Of a stretch of DNA of 35,578 nucleotides, positions 15,297-23,475 are shown in pieces. Location of the stretch: positions 40,407 through 75,984 of the forward strand of contig NZ_WTLH01000002.1 in NCBI RefSeq assembly GCF_011421595.1. Direction: 5' to 3'. The notes beneath the pieces were generated by a model. It saw nothing but the letters and a program-made list of their open reading frames with translations. It did no database searches and had not been told where the DNA came from. Both the position numbers and the translations under genes were made by a program. The stretch is from Streptomyces sp. YIM 98790. GTDB lineage: Bacteria; Actinomycetota; Actinomycetes; Streptomycetales; Streptomycetaceae. How positions within the stretch are numbered: position 1 is the stretch's first letter; every line of letters starts with the position of its first letter.

Positions 15297-15976
15297 CCCG
15301 CGCCTGTGATCCCTCCCCTGCGCAGGTTCATGCCGCCGCGGCGGCCGAGCAGCTGTACCGGCCCTGGATCGTCCGCGTCGTCAGCGAACTGTCCGACGCC
15401 GGACCCATCCACCGACGGCAGTTGGCCGCAGCCCTGCCGGACCTGAGCGCCACCACCCGCGACTACGCCATGGGCATCGCCGCCCGCCACCGGCTGCTCC
15501 TCTACACCGAGGCCACCACGCCGTCCGCCTACGTCCTGACCGACGCCGGTGAGGAACTGGCCGACTTCTACCACGCGGCGGCCCGCTGGGCCCGCACCCA
15601 CCACTACCCGGCGCAGGAGTCCACCTTCGTGAGCCGTGCCGGTGCCACCGTGTGGCTGCTGAGCGACCCCGAGGTCCACCTCCTGCTCGGCCACTCCACC
15701 ACCACGCTGCCCCTCGGGTTGGGCCGCCGCCTCGACCGCCCCGCCACCGAGCAGACGAACAGCCTGGTCACCAGCCGCGTTGCCCAGCCCCACCCCGAGG
15801 GCGGCTGGGAACTCGGCCCGGCGGGTGCGGCATTGCGAGCAGTGGCCACCTCGCTGCAGAACTGGGCCGCAGCCCACCACACCGTGCCGCCCATCCCGCC
15901 CCAGGTGGCCGCCGCCCGCCGCACCGCACCTGCCACCTCTCCGCCCCAGGCGGTCTCCCTGCGCCGCGCCGCCTGA
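15293..15976 (+). CDS. HxlR-like winged-helix protein
   Basis: This encodes 227 residues from the ATG at 15293, in overlap with the double-HxlR stop. The first 100 residues resemble an HxlR domain: QLYRPWIVRVVSELSDAGP, RRQLAAALPDLSATTRDYAM, then a wing (LLLYTEATTPSAYVLTDAG) and a helix ELADFYHAAARWA. The second half (about 110-205) may be a further diverged copy, with AGATVWLLSDPEVHLLLG at its start and GWELGPAGAALRAVATSL at its end. The C-terminus is Pro/Ala rich. With its neighbour, this makes a pair of unusual multi-wing regulators in front of the transporter gene. Confidence 0.75.
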   Translation: MTRACDPSPAQVHAAAAAEQLYRPWIVRVVSELSDAGPIHRRQLAAALPDLSATTRDYAMGIAARHRLLLYTEATTPSAYVLTDAGEELADFYHAAARWARTHHYPAQESTFVSRAGATVWLLSDPEVHLLLGHSTTTLPLGLGRRLDRPATEQTNSLVTSRVAQPHPEGGWELGPAGAALRAVATSLQNWAAAHHTVPPIPPQVAAARRTAPATSPPQAVSLRRAA

Positions 15977-16036
15977 CCGGCCACCCTTCGGGGCCGCCGT
16001 GGGCCCGCGCTTCGTTCCGCACCGCAGAAAGCGTTG

Positions 16037-17290
16037 ATGACCACACTTCCTTTCCCGGCCCGCAGCCACGGGCTGGTCCGGCGCCTGTACCTCCCGCGCG
16101 CCACCGATGCGTTGTCTTTCTCCCTGGCCACTTACGGCATCCCGCTGCTGGTGCTGGCCACCACCCATTCCGCCGCCCTGACCGGCCTGGCCTTCGCCCT
16201 GGAATGGGTGCCCCGCCTCGCCGCGTTCGCGCTGGCCGGCTCCCTGGTGGACCGCCACGGCCCCCGCACGGTCTTCCGCACGGCCTCCGCCGCCCGGGCC
16301 GCCGCTGTCGCGGTCGCCGCCGCGGCGCTGGCCACCGCGCCGGACCAGGCCACGGCGATCAGCGCGGTCATGGCGCTGGCGGTGGTCACCGGCGTGCTCA
16401 CCGAGTTCAGCTACATCGCCGCCGAGACCGCGGGAGCCGCTGCCAGCCGGGCGGCCGGTCCGACCGCGCACCGCGTGCAGTCGGCGCTGCTGGGCATCGA
16501 GCACACCGCTCTCCTGGCCGGGCCCGCCTTCGGCGGTGCCCTCCTGCACTGGACCGGGGAACAGGGCATGCTCGCCACCCTCACCGTGCTGTCCGCACTG
16601 GCCGCGCTGCTGCCGCCCCGAGTTCCCGGCCAGCACCGCCCCGAGCAGCCGACGGCGCCGGTGTGGAGCGGGCTGGCCACCGGCTGGTGCACCCTGCGGG
16701 CACTGCCCACCCTGGCCTGGCTCATCGCGGGCATGACCCTGGCCAATCTGGCGGCGGGCGTCCTGCAGGCCGCCACCCCGATCATCGTGGTGCAGCACTT
16801 CGGCCACTCCCCGGCCGCGGTCGGCGTCATCTGGTCCGTGGCCGCCGGCGCGTCCCTGCTGGCCATCGCCGGCGCCCGGTACGCGCTGGACCGCATGGGG
16901 ATGTGGCCGGTCGGAGCGTTCTGCGCGGCTGTGGCCGCCGCCGCGTGCCTGGCCGTCGCCCACGCCGGCACCTACCGCTCCTACCTGCTGCTCATCGCCG
17001 TACTGATGGCTGCGGAAGGAGGCATGATCGTGATGCTGCGCACCCTGCGAGCCCGTCTCATCCCGCCGGAGGTGTTCGGCAGCACCCTGGCCCTGACCAT
17101 TCTCATCCTGCTGCTGCCGTTCCCCGCCGCCGGCATCGCCGTCGCCCTCACCCCCGCCCACCACCTAGGTCACCTGCTCACCGCCTGCGCCCTTCTGCAC
17201 GCGGCCGGACTGACCGCTGCCTTCACACGGCTGCGCACCGACCCAGCCCTGCGCACCCCCGCCCCCGCGCCCACCGGGGCGGAGGCGTAA
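16037..17290 (+). CDS. Major facilitator superfamily transporter
   Basis: This encodes 417 residues from the ATG at 16037 (GAAAG a few bases upstream). It has about 12 hydrophobic helices. The loop between helices 2 and 3 is GSLVDRHGPRTVFRTASAAR, a good match to the MFS motif A (G-x-L-x-D-R-x-G-x-R). Family features suggest a proton-driven efflux carrier of the MFS_1/DHA3-like class, in the cytoplasmic membrane. The substrate is unknown. It directly follows the HxlR-type genes, a common arrangement for regulated efflux. The 60-base gap before it holds no clear promoter, so it is probably read from upstream. Codon use matches the neighbours. Confidence 0.9.
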   Translation: MTTLPFPARSHGLVRRLYLPRATDALSFSLATYGIPLLVLATTHSAALTGLAFALEWVPRLAAFALAGSLVDRHGPRTVFRTASAARAAAVAVAAAALATAPDQATAISAVMALAVVTGVLTEFSYIAAETAGAAASRAAGPTAHRVQSALLGIEHTALLAGPAFGGALLHWTGEQGMLATLTVLSALAALLPPRVPGQHRPEQPTAPVWSGLATGWCTLRALPTLAWLIAGMTLANLAAGVLQAATPIIVVQHFGHSPAAVGVIWSVAAGASLLAIAGARYALDRMGMWPVGAFCAAVAAAACLAVAHAGTYRSYLLLIAVLMAAEGGMIVMLRTLRARLIPPEVFGSTLALTILILLLPFPAAGIAVALTPAHHLGHLLTACALLHAAGLTAAFTRLRTDPALRTPAPAPTGAEA

Positions 17291-17402
17291 GCGGGCGGCT
17301 GCCCCTGGTGCCGGTGCGGTCCACAGCCGCGCAGGGGTTCGCGCGCACCTGGCACTGGCGCCAACCGCTACTGCCGGGACGGAGGAAGGGGTGTGAGGGG
17401 CG

Positions 17403-17622
17403 GTGGCCGTCGTCGGCCGGCCCGTTGCCCGTCACGTCGACGACGACGCGGCAGCCGAAGTCACCCGTGCCTCTAGAGACGGCGCGCGGAACGCCAACTC
17501 CCTGCGCTGCACGGTGTGCTGGCGGGGCCGCGAAGGCGCGGAGGCGCCAGCGGCTGATCATCTGCCCCCGACACGGCGCCAGTCGGCAGGCCATCGCCCA
17601 CCGCCTGCTCCGCCCGCGCTGA
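17403..17622 (+). pseudogene. Possible frameshifted small zinc-binding protein in the 17291-17644 gap
   Basis: From GTG 17403 (with GAGG just upstream) one frame gives about 45 residues ending in SLRCTVCWRGREG. In another frame the sequence continues with RRRQRLIICPRHGASRQAI and stops at 17622, just before the next gene. Joined by one frameshift near 17540, they form a C-x2-C ... C-x2-H pattern like a small zinc ribbon. This could be a decayed gene, a sequencing error or chance. The rest of the 354-base gap shows no clear promoter. Confidence 0.33.
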
Positions 17623-17644
17623 GACGCTGCCCGAAGGGATCGCC

Positions 17645-18175
17645 ATGCCCGTGCTCGAGCCGGAGGACATGTCCGGCAAGACCGTCCTGGAGACAATCGA
17701 CGCGGTCCTGTTCGACGTGCGCGCCCACCCGCTCACCCCCGACCCGGGAGGGCTCACCACCTGCAGCCGCCACCTGCGTCTGCTCACCCACCTTGTGCGG
17801 CTCTGCGGCGAAGAAGCCGCAGGCCTCGCCGCCCGCACCGACGAGTCCTCAGCCCTGGCCGAAGCGCAGGTCCTCGCCGTCGCCACACCGTTCCTGGCCG
17901 AGGCGCTGGCTCACTACGCCCGCGCCCACTACCCCCTGGTCTGCCTGGCCCAGGACCCCGAGGCCGCACCCGTCACCGTGCAGATGGGCGACTACTACTT
18001 TCACCGCGAGGTTCCCCGTGCCCTGGCTGCCGTGCACCGGATGCTGACCGAGGCCCGCGACATGGTGGCCGGCGACCCCGCTGACACGCCCGGGCCCGGC
18101 GCACCGGCACCGAGCACGGCGGCGCGCCCGTCAACCGATCCCGCACCCACCGTACGCGGATCCGCCCGCCGCTAG
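17645..18175 (+). CDS. Small helical protein of unknown function
   Basis: This encodes 176 residues from the ATG at 17645, with GAAGGG seven bases upstream. Residues about 10-135 look wholly helical, with two Cys in the N-terminal half (TTCSRHLRLLTHLVRLCGEE) and a distinctive MGDYYFHREVPRALAAVHRM near residue 115. The last 40 residues are Pro/Ala/Thr rich and probably unstructured. No family recognised, no membrane segment. General layout (helical core plus disordered Pro-rich tail) is shared with the paralogue family at 11701-14366, but the landmark motifs are not, so I treat it as separate. Confidence 0.7.
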   Translation: MPVLEPEDMSGKTVLETIDAVLFDVRAHPLTPDPGGLTTCSRHLRLLTHLVRLCGEEAAGLAARTDESSALAEAQVLAVATPFLAEALAHYARAHYPLVCLAQDPEAAPVTVQMGDYYFHREVPRALAAVHRMLTEARDMVAGDPADTPGPGAPAPSTAARPSTDPAPTVRGSARR

Positions 18176-18206
18176 AGCGACACCACACAGGAGCACCCGC
18201 CCGCGC

Positions 18207-18770
18207 ATGCCCATGACCGACCTTCCCGGCCAGGCCGGGCAGCTCAGAGAACTCGCCCAGGACTTCGAACAGCTCTACACCCAAGTGCGGGACACCTCCT
18301 GCACCCCCGGCACCGACACGCTGCACACCCTCTCCCCGCTGGTGCAGCGCACCCAGGCCCTGGCCGCCACGGCGATCACGCGGCTGACCGCGTTGGACGG
18401 CAGCACCTACACGGACGTTTCCGGGAGCCGCGAAACGCTGGCCACCTTGGCCTGCGCCGCCTACTCCGCGGCACTGGCGGCAGCCGACCTTACCCAGGGG
18501 CTGTCGGCAAACCCCTACGACGGCGCATCCTTCGCCGGACAGGACGAACCCGACGAGCAGGCCGTGCGTGCAGCCCGGCACGCCGCCGCGACCCCCGTCA
18601 TGGCCCGGCACATTGCCGACGCTGCACACCAGCTCGACCTGGCCGCCGTCGCCTGCCACTACACCGCCACCGCCATCGCCGGGCAACTCCCCCGACGACC
18701 CGGCGCCGCAGCACCCGCACCCACGCCGTACCGAGAACCGGCCCCCGGCACGACACGCAGGAACGGGTGA
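18207..18770 (+). CDS. Small helical protein of unknown function
   Basis: This encodes 187 residues from the ATG at 18207 (ACAGGAG about 15 bases upstream; ATG 18213 is an alternative). It is almost entirely predicted helix: QLRELAQDFEQLYTQV, then a run of Ala/Leu-rich helices (ETLATLACAAYSAALAAADL, HIADAAHQLDLAAVACHYTA). Conserved-looking Tyr and Cys residues are spread along it. No membrane segment is convincing, since the helices carry charged residues. It ends 1 base before the next start. It has a general resemblance to the truncated gene at 1-439, including an S-x-R-x-x-x-x-x-L-A pattern followed by Ala-rich helices; this is weak. Confidence 0.7.
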   Translation: MPMTDLPGQAGQLRELAQDFEQLYTQVRDTSCTPGTDTLHTLSPLVQRTQALAATAITRLTALDGSTYTDVSGSRETLATLACAAYSAALAAADLTQGLSANPYDGASFAGQDEPDEQAVRAARHAAATPVMARHIADAAHQLDLAAVACHYTATAIAGQLPRRPGAAAPAPTPYREPAPGTTRRNG

Positions 18771-18771
18771 C

Positions 18772-19614
18772 ATGAGCGAACCCCTTCTTCAAGGGCAGGT
18801 GTGGGTCTCCCCGCGTCACCTCGCCGGCTCAACCGCCGACGGTGACGCGGGCATGAAGCCGCTCCTCGATCTGGGCTGGCCCATGCAGCACGACGAACTG
18901 GGCAACCTCTACCTGACCTCTCCGGAACGCAGCACCGTCCGCCTGGGGTACATGCCCGAAGGCGACGACGACGCCCTGTGGCGCATCGCCGCCTACGACG
19001 ACCCCTTCGCCGCGCCCCGCTGGGCGGTCGCCTTCAACAACATGGCGCCCACCGAATACGTCACCGCCTTCACCACGGCCCTTGCCACCGCCTACCAACG
19101 CGGACCCGACGCCTACCTCACCGGCACCACCCAGCCCAGCCACCGCGCCCTGGAGCCTTTGCGCGACGGCGGCTGGCAGCACACAGCGCAAGCCCGCCTG
19201 GCCCGCGTCGAACTCTCGGCACCCGACGGCATGGCCCACCTCGCCTACGACCGCCGTCCGCTGGACCACCAGCAGGAACTGACCACCCTTGAAACACGCT
19301 GGTACCTGTGGGGCGGCCCCGCCCCGGCAGCGGGCTGGTACATCACCCTCTCCTCCCACACCCCACTCCACCTGGTCACCGCCGTCACCGCCGCCGTCGC
19401 CGACCCCTCACCGGTGCTGCGCTGGGACGGCGAACTCCTGCGCATCACCCGAAAGCACGCCACCATCACGCCCGTCACCCCGCCCGCACCGACACCCCTG
19501 GACATCCACCGCCGCAGCACCAGCCCTGGCGCGTCGGGCAGCATCCCGCGCTGGTCCACCTCCTCACGCCCGGCCCCGCCCCCCGCATCTGGCCCTCCCT
19601 CCCGCCGCCGCTAA
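18772..19614 (+). CDS. Protein with two DUF317 domains
   Basis: This encodes 280 residues from the ATG at 18772. The first DUF317 unit (about residues 5-115) includes VSPRHLAGSTADGDAGMKPL, then DELGNLYLTSPERSTVRLGY and a W-R-I-A-A-Y strand followed by WAVAFNNMAPTEYVTAFTTA. The second (about 120-240) includes HLAYDRRPL, TRWYLWGGPAPAAGWYITLS and LHLVTAVTAAVADP. The C-terminus is Ser/Pro rich. DUF317 proteins are common in Streptomyces, especially on mobile elements, often as two-domain proteins; their role is not established. It is the last gene of the rightward accessory run; the cargo block starts directly downstream. Confidence 0.85.
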   Translation: MSEPLLQGQVWVSPRHLAGSTADGDAGMKPLLDLGWPMQHDELGNLYLTSPERSTVRLGYMPEGDDDALWRIAAYDDPFAAPRWAVAFNNMAPTEYVTAFTTALATAYQRGPDAYLTGTTQPSHRALEPLRDGGWQHTAQARLARVELSAPDGMAHLAYDRRPLDHQQELTTLETRWYLWGGPAPAAGWYITLSSHTPLHLVTAVTAAVADPSPVLRWDGELLRITRKHATITPVTPPAPTPLDIHRRSTSPGASGSIPRWSTSSRPAPPPASGPPSRRR

Positions 19615-19788
19615 CGAGACACGCCCGCGATGCCCTGCGCTGTTCGGCCAGTGCCGCTCCGGGTGAACATTCGCCGCGCCCGGTCGGCAACCTCCATTTG
19701 CCAAGAACATGCTCCGCGGCGCCCAGCCTCCGGTGGTTGCCTTCCATCTACGGACGCTCGGTGCCCGCCGGTCGAGGAGGGGACCTCC

Positions 19789-19911
19789 ATGCGCCGACTG
19801 CGGTACACCGGCACGGGAGTCCGGAGCCCCGGCGAGCAGCGCGCGATAGACGCGCCCGGCAATGCGGCACCGCCTGAGCGGTATGCCCCTCGCGCTCGCG
19901 TACTAGGGTGA
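19789..19911 (+). CDS. Possible 40-residue small protein upstream of the AlbA_2 gene
   Basis: An ATG at 19789 is preceded by GAGGAGGGG with suitable spacing and opens a frame of 40 codons ending four bases before the GTG of the next gene. The peptide is basic (many Arg) with no recognised domain. The strong ribosome-binding site is the main support. The promoter-like hexamer of the next gene lies inside its 3' end. The rest of the 19615-19915 gap shows no clear structure. Confidence 0.35.
   Translation: MRRLRYTGTGVRSPGEQRAIDAPGNAAPPERYAPRARVLG
19904..19909 (+). promoter_or_regulatory. TAGGGT -10 box placed for a leaderless AlbA_2 transcript
   Basis: TAGGGT is a close match to the actinobacterial -10 consensus (TAGGRT). 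Six bases separate it from the GTG at 19916, so transcription would begin at or next to the start codon. No ribosome-binding sequence precedes that GTG. Both facts fit a leaderless mRNA. The -35 region (about 19881-19886) is weak. Confidence 0.6.
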
Positions 19912-19915
19912 CCAG

Positions 19916-21229
19916 GTGGCATCCCTGAGTCGTTCCGCGCTGATCGAGGCGCTGGCTGCCGGCCGTCCCGATGACCTTCGTGGTGTGGCCGAGAACTCGT
20001 GGCTGGACTTCAAACGGTCCCCGTACGACCTGACCTCCGAAAAAGGCAGGTTCGAGCTATGCAAGGACGTGGCAGCCTTCGCCAACGACCAAGGCGGGCT
20101 GCTCGTGCTAGGTGTGGGAACGGAGAAGAAGAGCAATCAGGCGCTGGAGGTCGCCAGCGACTTCAAGCCCTTTCCACAGTGCCGGGCAGATGTTGTCCAG
20201 TATGTCGATACCCTGAACGAGTACCTGCGCCCACGCGTAGCGGTTAGCCACCACTGGTACCACGACCCTGGCCGGAGCACTGCGGGACCCAATCTGTACT
20301 ACCTGGTGCTCGAGGTAGAACCCATCCCGGAGCTCTCGCGCTACGTCCTGGTCCGTAAGATGATCAACGACAAGGGCCGGTTCGCCGAGGGGCTCGCGGT
20401 CTCCGTGCGGCACGGTGACCGGACAGTCTACATGCCTTCGGAGGACGTGTACCAGCTCATCAACGAGGGTCTGCGGATGCGGGATGCCCTCCCTGCGAGT
20501 GCGCTGGTACCCGCGCAGGAACAGTGGGGAGTGGAGCCTGACCAATCCCTGGACGAACTCGAGCAGCGACAGGACTGGGCGGAGACTCCTGTCTTGCTCT
20601 GGCAGAGCTTGCCCTCCAAGCCATCGTCGCAGATCCTGCCCGGACTTCACAGCCATGACGGGATCAAGGGCGCTCTGCGTCGTCAGGACGTTCTGCGGGA
20701 CTCGGGATTCAACTTCGCTGACAACACCGGGCGTCTGCAGACCCTCAGCGGTGGTCTGTTCATCGGCCGTCGACGCTGCGCGGTGTGGGTGCGGCCGGAC
20801 GGCCTGATGACTGCGGGTGCGGTGGCGAACATGGACATGCTGTGCTGGGGTGCGCAGCCCCTCGCCCGGGTCCAACGCATCAACGTACACGTGGTGACTG
20901 AGATGACCCTGGAGTACTTCCGTCTTGCGGACAAGCTGGTCATCCCGCGCGTGCCAGGGCCGTGGCGCCACCGGATTGTCGTGCGCCGTTTTGGCGGCGA
21001 GCAGCCGCGTGTCTTGGCGCCCGGGGGAGGCATGATGCAGAGTTTCCTGAGTGATGCCTCGCCGCCCAGCGCGGACACCTGGGACCATACTTGGGCGGCA
21101 AACGGAGATCCGGAACGGGACGCCTACGAGGCGCTTGAGCGCTTCTACACTCTGTTCGGCGTCGATGTGGCCTCCAACCCCGACGTCGAGGGCGTCCGGG
21201 TGCTCGAGGAGCGGTTGCGGGCGAAGTGA
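19916..21229 (+). CDS. AlbA_2 (Schlafen-type) domain protein, probable defence cargo
   Basis: This encodes 437 residues from the GTG at 19916. Residues about 26-72 form the AlbA_2 signature: E-N-S-W-L-D-F-K, then a helix FELCKDVAAFANDQGG followed by LLVLGVGTEK. AlbA_2 domains (PF04326 type) occur in ATP-binding regulators and in several anti-phage proteins, and are related to the nucleic-acid-processing core of Schlafen proteins. The remaining 300 residues are not recognised and contain a strand-rich middle (TLSGGLFIGRRRCAVWVRPD) and an acidic helical C-terminus. The stand-alone position next to a Shedu nuclease supports a defence or competition role, by inference. Third-position G/C bias is weaker than in the flanking plasmid genes, which fits a separate origin. 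Confidence 0.8.
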   Translation: MASLSRSALIEALAAGRPDDLRGVAENSWLDFKRSPYDLTSEKGRFELCKDVAAFANDQGGLLVLGVGTEKKSNQALEVASDFKPFPQCRADVVQYVDTLNEYLRPRVAVSHHWYHDPGRSTAGPNLYYLVLEVEPIPELSRYVLVRKMINDKGRFAEGLAVSVRHGDRTVYMPSEDVYQLINEGLRMRDALPASALVPAQEQWGVEPDQSLDELEQRQDWAETPVLLWQSLPSKPSSQILPGLHSHDGIKGALRRQDVLRDSGFNFADNTGRLQTLSGGLFIGRRRCAVWVRPDGLMTAGAVANMDMLCWGAQPLARVQRINVHVVTEMTLEYFRLADKLVIPRVPGPWRHRIVVRRFGGEQPRVLAPGGGMMQSFLSDASPPSADTWDHTWAANGDPERDAYEALERFYTLFGVDVASNPDVEGVRVLEERLRAK

Positions 21230-21632
21230 CTGCTGACGCCTTCACTGCTGCAGGTCGCAGCGGACGCACTGTTGAGACGACTGGATGCTGGGCCGATATT
21301 CGATATTCATTCCTGAGATGCTCGGCGGCCGTGTCCGTTACGCGGCCCAGGGCTCCCCCTGATCCGCTCCCGCGGCGCGAGTAGACGGGCCAGATACTCG
21401 GGAAGCTCGGTAGCTGCGAGAGGCTGAGGGAGAGGTCATCCTACCGGGCCGCATCCCCCCGGCGCAGGTGCTGACGGCTGAACTTGCGCATGCAGCATCA
21501 TCACGCTACGAGGTTGAATCGTGAACTCGGATCTTGTATGTGGCTGTGGTTGCGTATATTGGACGCTGCCTTCGGCTCGATGCGACGCATCGGGCAGGCC
21601 GCAACGGGCGTACCGCCCAGTGGAGGGATTCC
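21230..21632 (+). other. Gap between the two defence-type genes
   Basis: About 400 bases without a convincing gene. It is less G+C rich than the flanks. It holds a tandem CGATATT repeat (21294-21307) and a possible -10 box TATATT (21555-21560) with only a poor -35 (TTGTAT, 21534-21539, spacer 15). The TATATT box would suit transcription of the Shedu gene with a leader of about 65 bases. Confidence 0.4.
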
Positions 21633-22883
21633 ATGGCCGAGAACGACTGGCAGAAGGTCGCCACCACACTGCGTCGGCTTTTGGCGGGCCCGACGGAGGA
21701 TCAACGCAAGCTTGCGGCTCACCTATCCGTACCCCTTGATTGCGCAACACCCAGCCCAGTGGCCGCTGCTGTTCTCCGTGCCTTCCTCGTCCGGCCCCTG
21801 CGCTTGCGGACCGTAACCACTCGGGGCAGGAATGGATGGTACACCCAGCGGCCCGACGTGGACATCGCTCCGATTGATCATCCGGAGTACGACTACCTCA
21901 GGAAGGTGGCGGTGGAGGCGGCCATGTCAGTACCCGCCTTCCACGAGATCACCAGCCGAGACCTCCTCGACGCGTGGCTGGAGGTGGCATGGGCCCGGCG
22001 CGCTGTCTCCTGCCTGGAATCTTTGCGTCCCCAGGTAGGGGATATAGCCATTGCCACCACGCGCAGGGGGGCCGACCCGCTGGTCGGGCAGATCAGCTCG
22101 ATCAGTTCCAATGCCCGGCTGAACTTTCGAGGGGGCCGGGGCCGCGGGGCCTGGGTACACACCGTCCAGCGCGTGGTCCGGGCCGGTGACAGCGAGCATG
22201 CTGATCTCGAATTGGAAGCGCGGAAACAGGTAGCTGACGCCGACCGATATCCCGGACGAGTCACCACAGTTGAGCTGGAACGGTTGGCCCGATGGGCTGT
22301 CACCCGTGTGCCCTCCCGCACGGACCGAGCAGCCCTGCGGGAGGCGCTAGCAACCGCTGATGCCGAGCGTCCGATGCAAGTCGTCCTGGAGAGACACCCG
22401 TCACTGCTTGCGAGCGTAGTAACGGGGAGCCACGGAGTCTGGGTCATCCCGCAGGCATTCTTGGGAACCGGACGCATTCCCGATTTTCTCATCGCGAGCC
22501 GTACTTCTGCGGGCCTACGTTGGCATATCGTTGAGTTGAAAGCTCCGACCGAACGGCTGACGAACGTTGGGAACGGCCACGAGGTAGAGGCCCTGCGGAG
22601 GGCTATTAGTCAGATCCACGATGCACGTGACTGGCTCAAAGAAAATCTGCTGTCTGCTCGCCAGGACTATCCGGGCATCACTGTGGATGCGCGTGGCCTG
22701 ATCCTTATGGGGCGGGAAGACCCGACGGACAGCGCCAGCAAGATCCGAGACCGCTGGTCAGTGGATTCCCGGATCAGCATCCGAACCTACGATTGGCTCT
22801 TGCGGGCATCGGAGCATGAGTACTCGGAGGTGTGGGGCCTCCTCGACGAGGAGACCAGAGATCTTGACCAAGACAACTGGTGA
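21633..22883 (+). CDS. sduA: Shedu-type anti-phage nuclease (SduA, DUF4263)
   Basis: This encodes 416 residues. The ATG at 21633 has GGAGGG about six bases upstream, and I prefer it to the earlier in-frame TTG at 21534. The C-terminal 140 residues are a clear DUF4263/Shedu core with a PD-(D/E)XK nuclease site: Asp at about 284 (RIPDFLI), Glu 301 and Lys 303 (WHIVELKAP), and a Gln in the following helix (EALRRAISQIHDARDWL, Gln about 326). The N-terminal 260 residues differ from other Shedu proteins as far as I can tell; such variable N-termini are thought to sense the trigger. Shedu is a single-gene anti-phage system. Base usage is less G/C biased than in plasmid core genes, as for the AlbA_2 gene before it. 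Confidence 0.88.
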   Translation: MAENDWQKVATTLRRLLAGPTEDQRKLAAHLSVPLDCATPSPVAAAVLRAFLVRPLRLRTVTTRGRNGWYTQRPDVDIAPIDHPEYDYLRKVAVEAAMSVPAFHEITSRDLLDAWLEVAWARRAVSCLESLRPQVGDIAIATTRRGADPLVGQISSISSNARLNFRGGRGRGAWVHTVQRVVRAGDSEHADLELEARKQVADADRYPGRVTTVELERLARWAVTRVPSRTDRAALREALATADAERPMQVVLERHPSLLASVVTGSHGVWVIPQAFLGTGRIPDFLIASRTSAGLRWHIVELKAPTERLTNVGNGHEVEALRRAISQIHDARDWLKENLLSARQDYPGITVDARGLILMGREDPTDSASKIRDRWSVDSRISIRTYDWLLRASEHEYSEVWGLLDEETRDLDQDNW

Positions 22884-23039
22884 GTTCTTCCACTGTAGTC
22901 ACGCTCACACCAGGCGTCTTGCCGACTGACATCGGCTTGGACCGCGCTGGCACTGACCACAGGACGCCAGGAGACGGTGAGTGTGGGCCACAGCCGCCGA
23001 TGATGCAAGGTGGGTCTGCACAACATCGCGTCCGGCTGT

Positions 23040-23400
23040 GCCGGTGGACCCGCACGGCCGCCGTACGTAGGCGAACGACCCCGCAGCGACCAACTCGGTC
23101 CGCTCGCCGATGTCGACCCGACGCGCCAGTAGGTGCCCATGTGGCCCTGGCGGTCAGCCCGCCAGGGCGGCGACGGGCACCGCTGGCCCGCCGATCACTG
23201 CGAGAACGATCGCGATACCCGGCCCACCACGTGGTCGACCCCGGCCGACCGGACATACTCCGGAACTTGGCATCCTCGGTACGTCGGCGCTGTACGGCAG
23301 CCCCGCACCCCGAACGCCTATCCGGCCCATGCCAAATACAGCCCGAGCGCGGGCACGGCCGAGCCACTCACCAGCCCTGTCCGGTGGGAATACAACAGGC
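23040..23400 (-). pseudogene. Decayed isoprenylcysteine carboxyl methyltransferase-type protein
   Basis: On the minus strand, pieces of this membrane methyltransferase family can be read in three frames in the right order: QRRRTEDAKFRSMSGRPGST (about 23289-23220), AIVLAVIGGPAVPVAALAG (ending in a stop at 23154), MGTYWRVG (from 23140), and ERTELVAAGSFAYVRRP (about 23108-23055). Intact relatives have M-G-x-x-W-R-I-G-V-D, then E-R-T-x-L-V-x-x-G-P-F-A-x-V-R-N-P. Here the NP after FAYVR and everything beyond is lost. Several frameshifts and a stop separate the pieces, so no functional protein is expected. Confidence 0.65.
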
Positions 23401-23475
23401 GCAGCCAGGAGTGCACCCGCACCTCTTCCCTCTGCCGTCTGCGGGTCCTGCGATGCCATGGAGGCGGCCCGGCGG

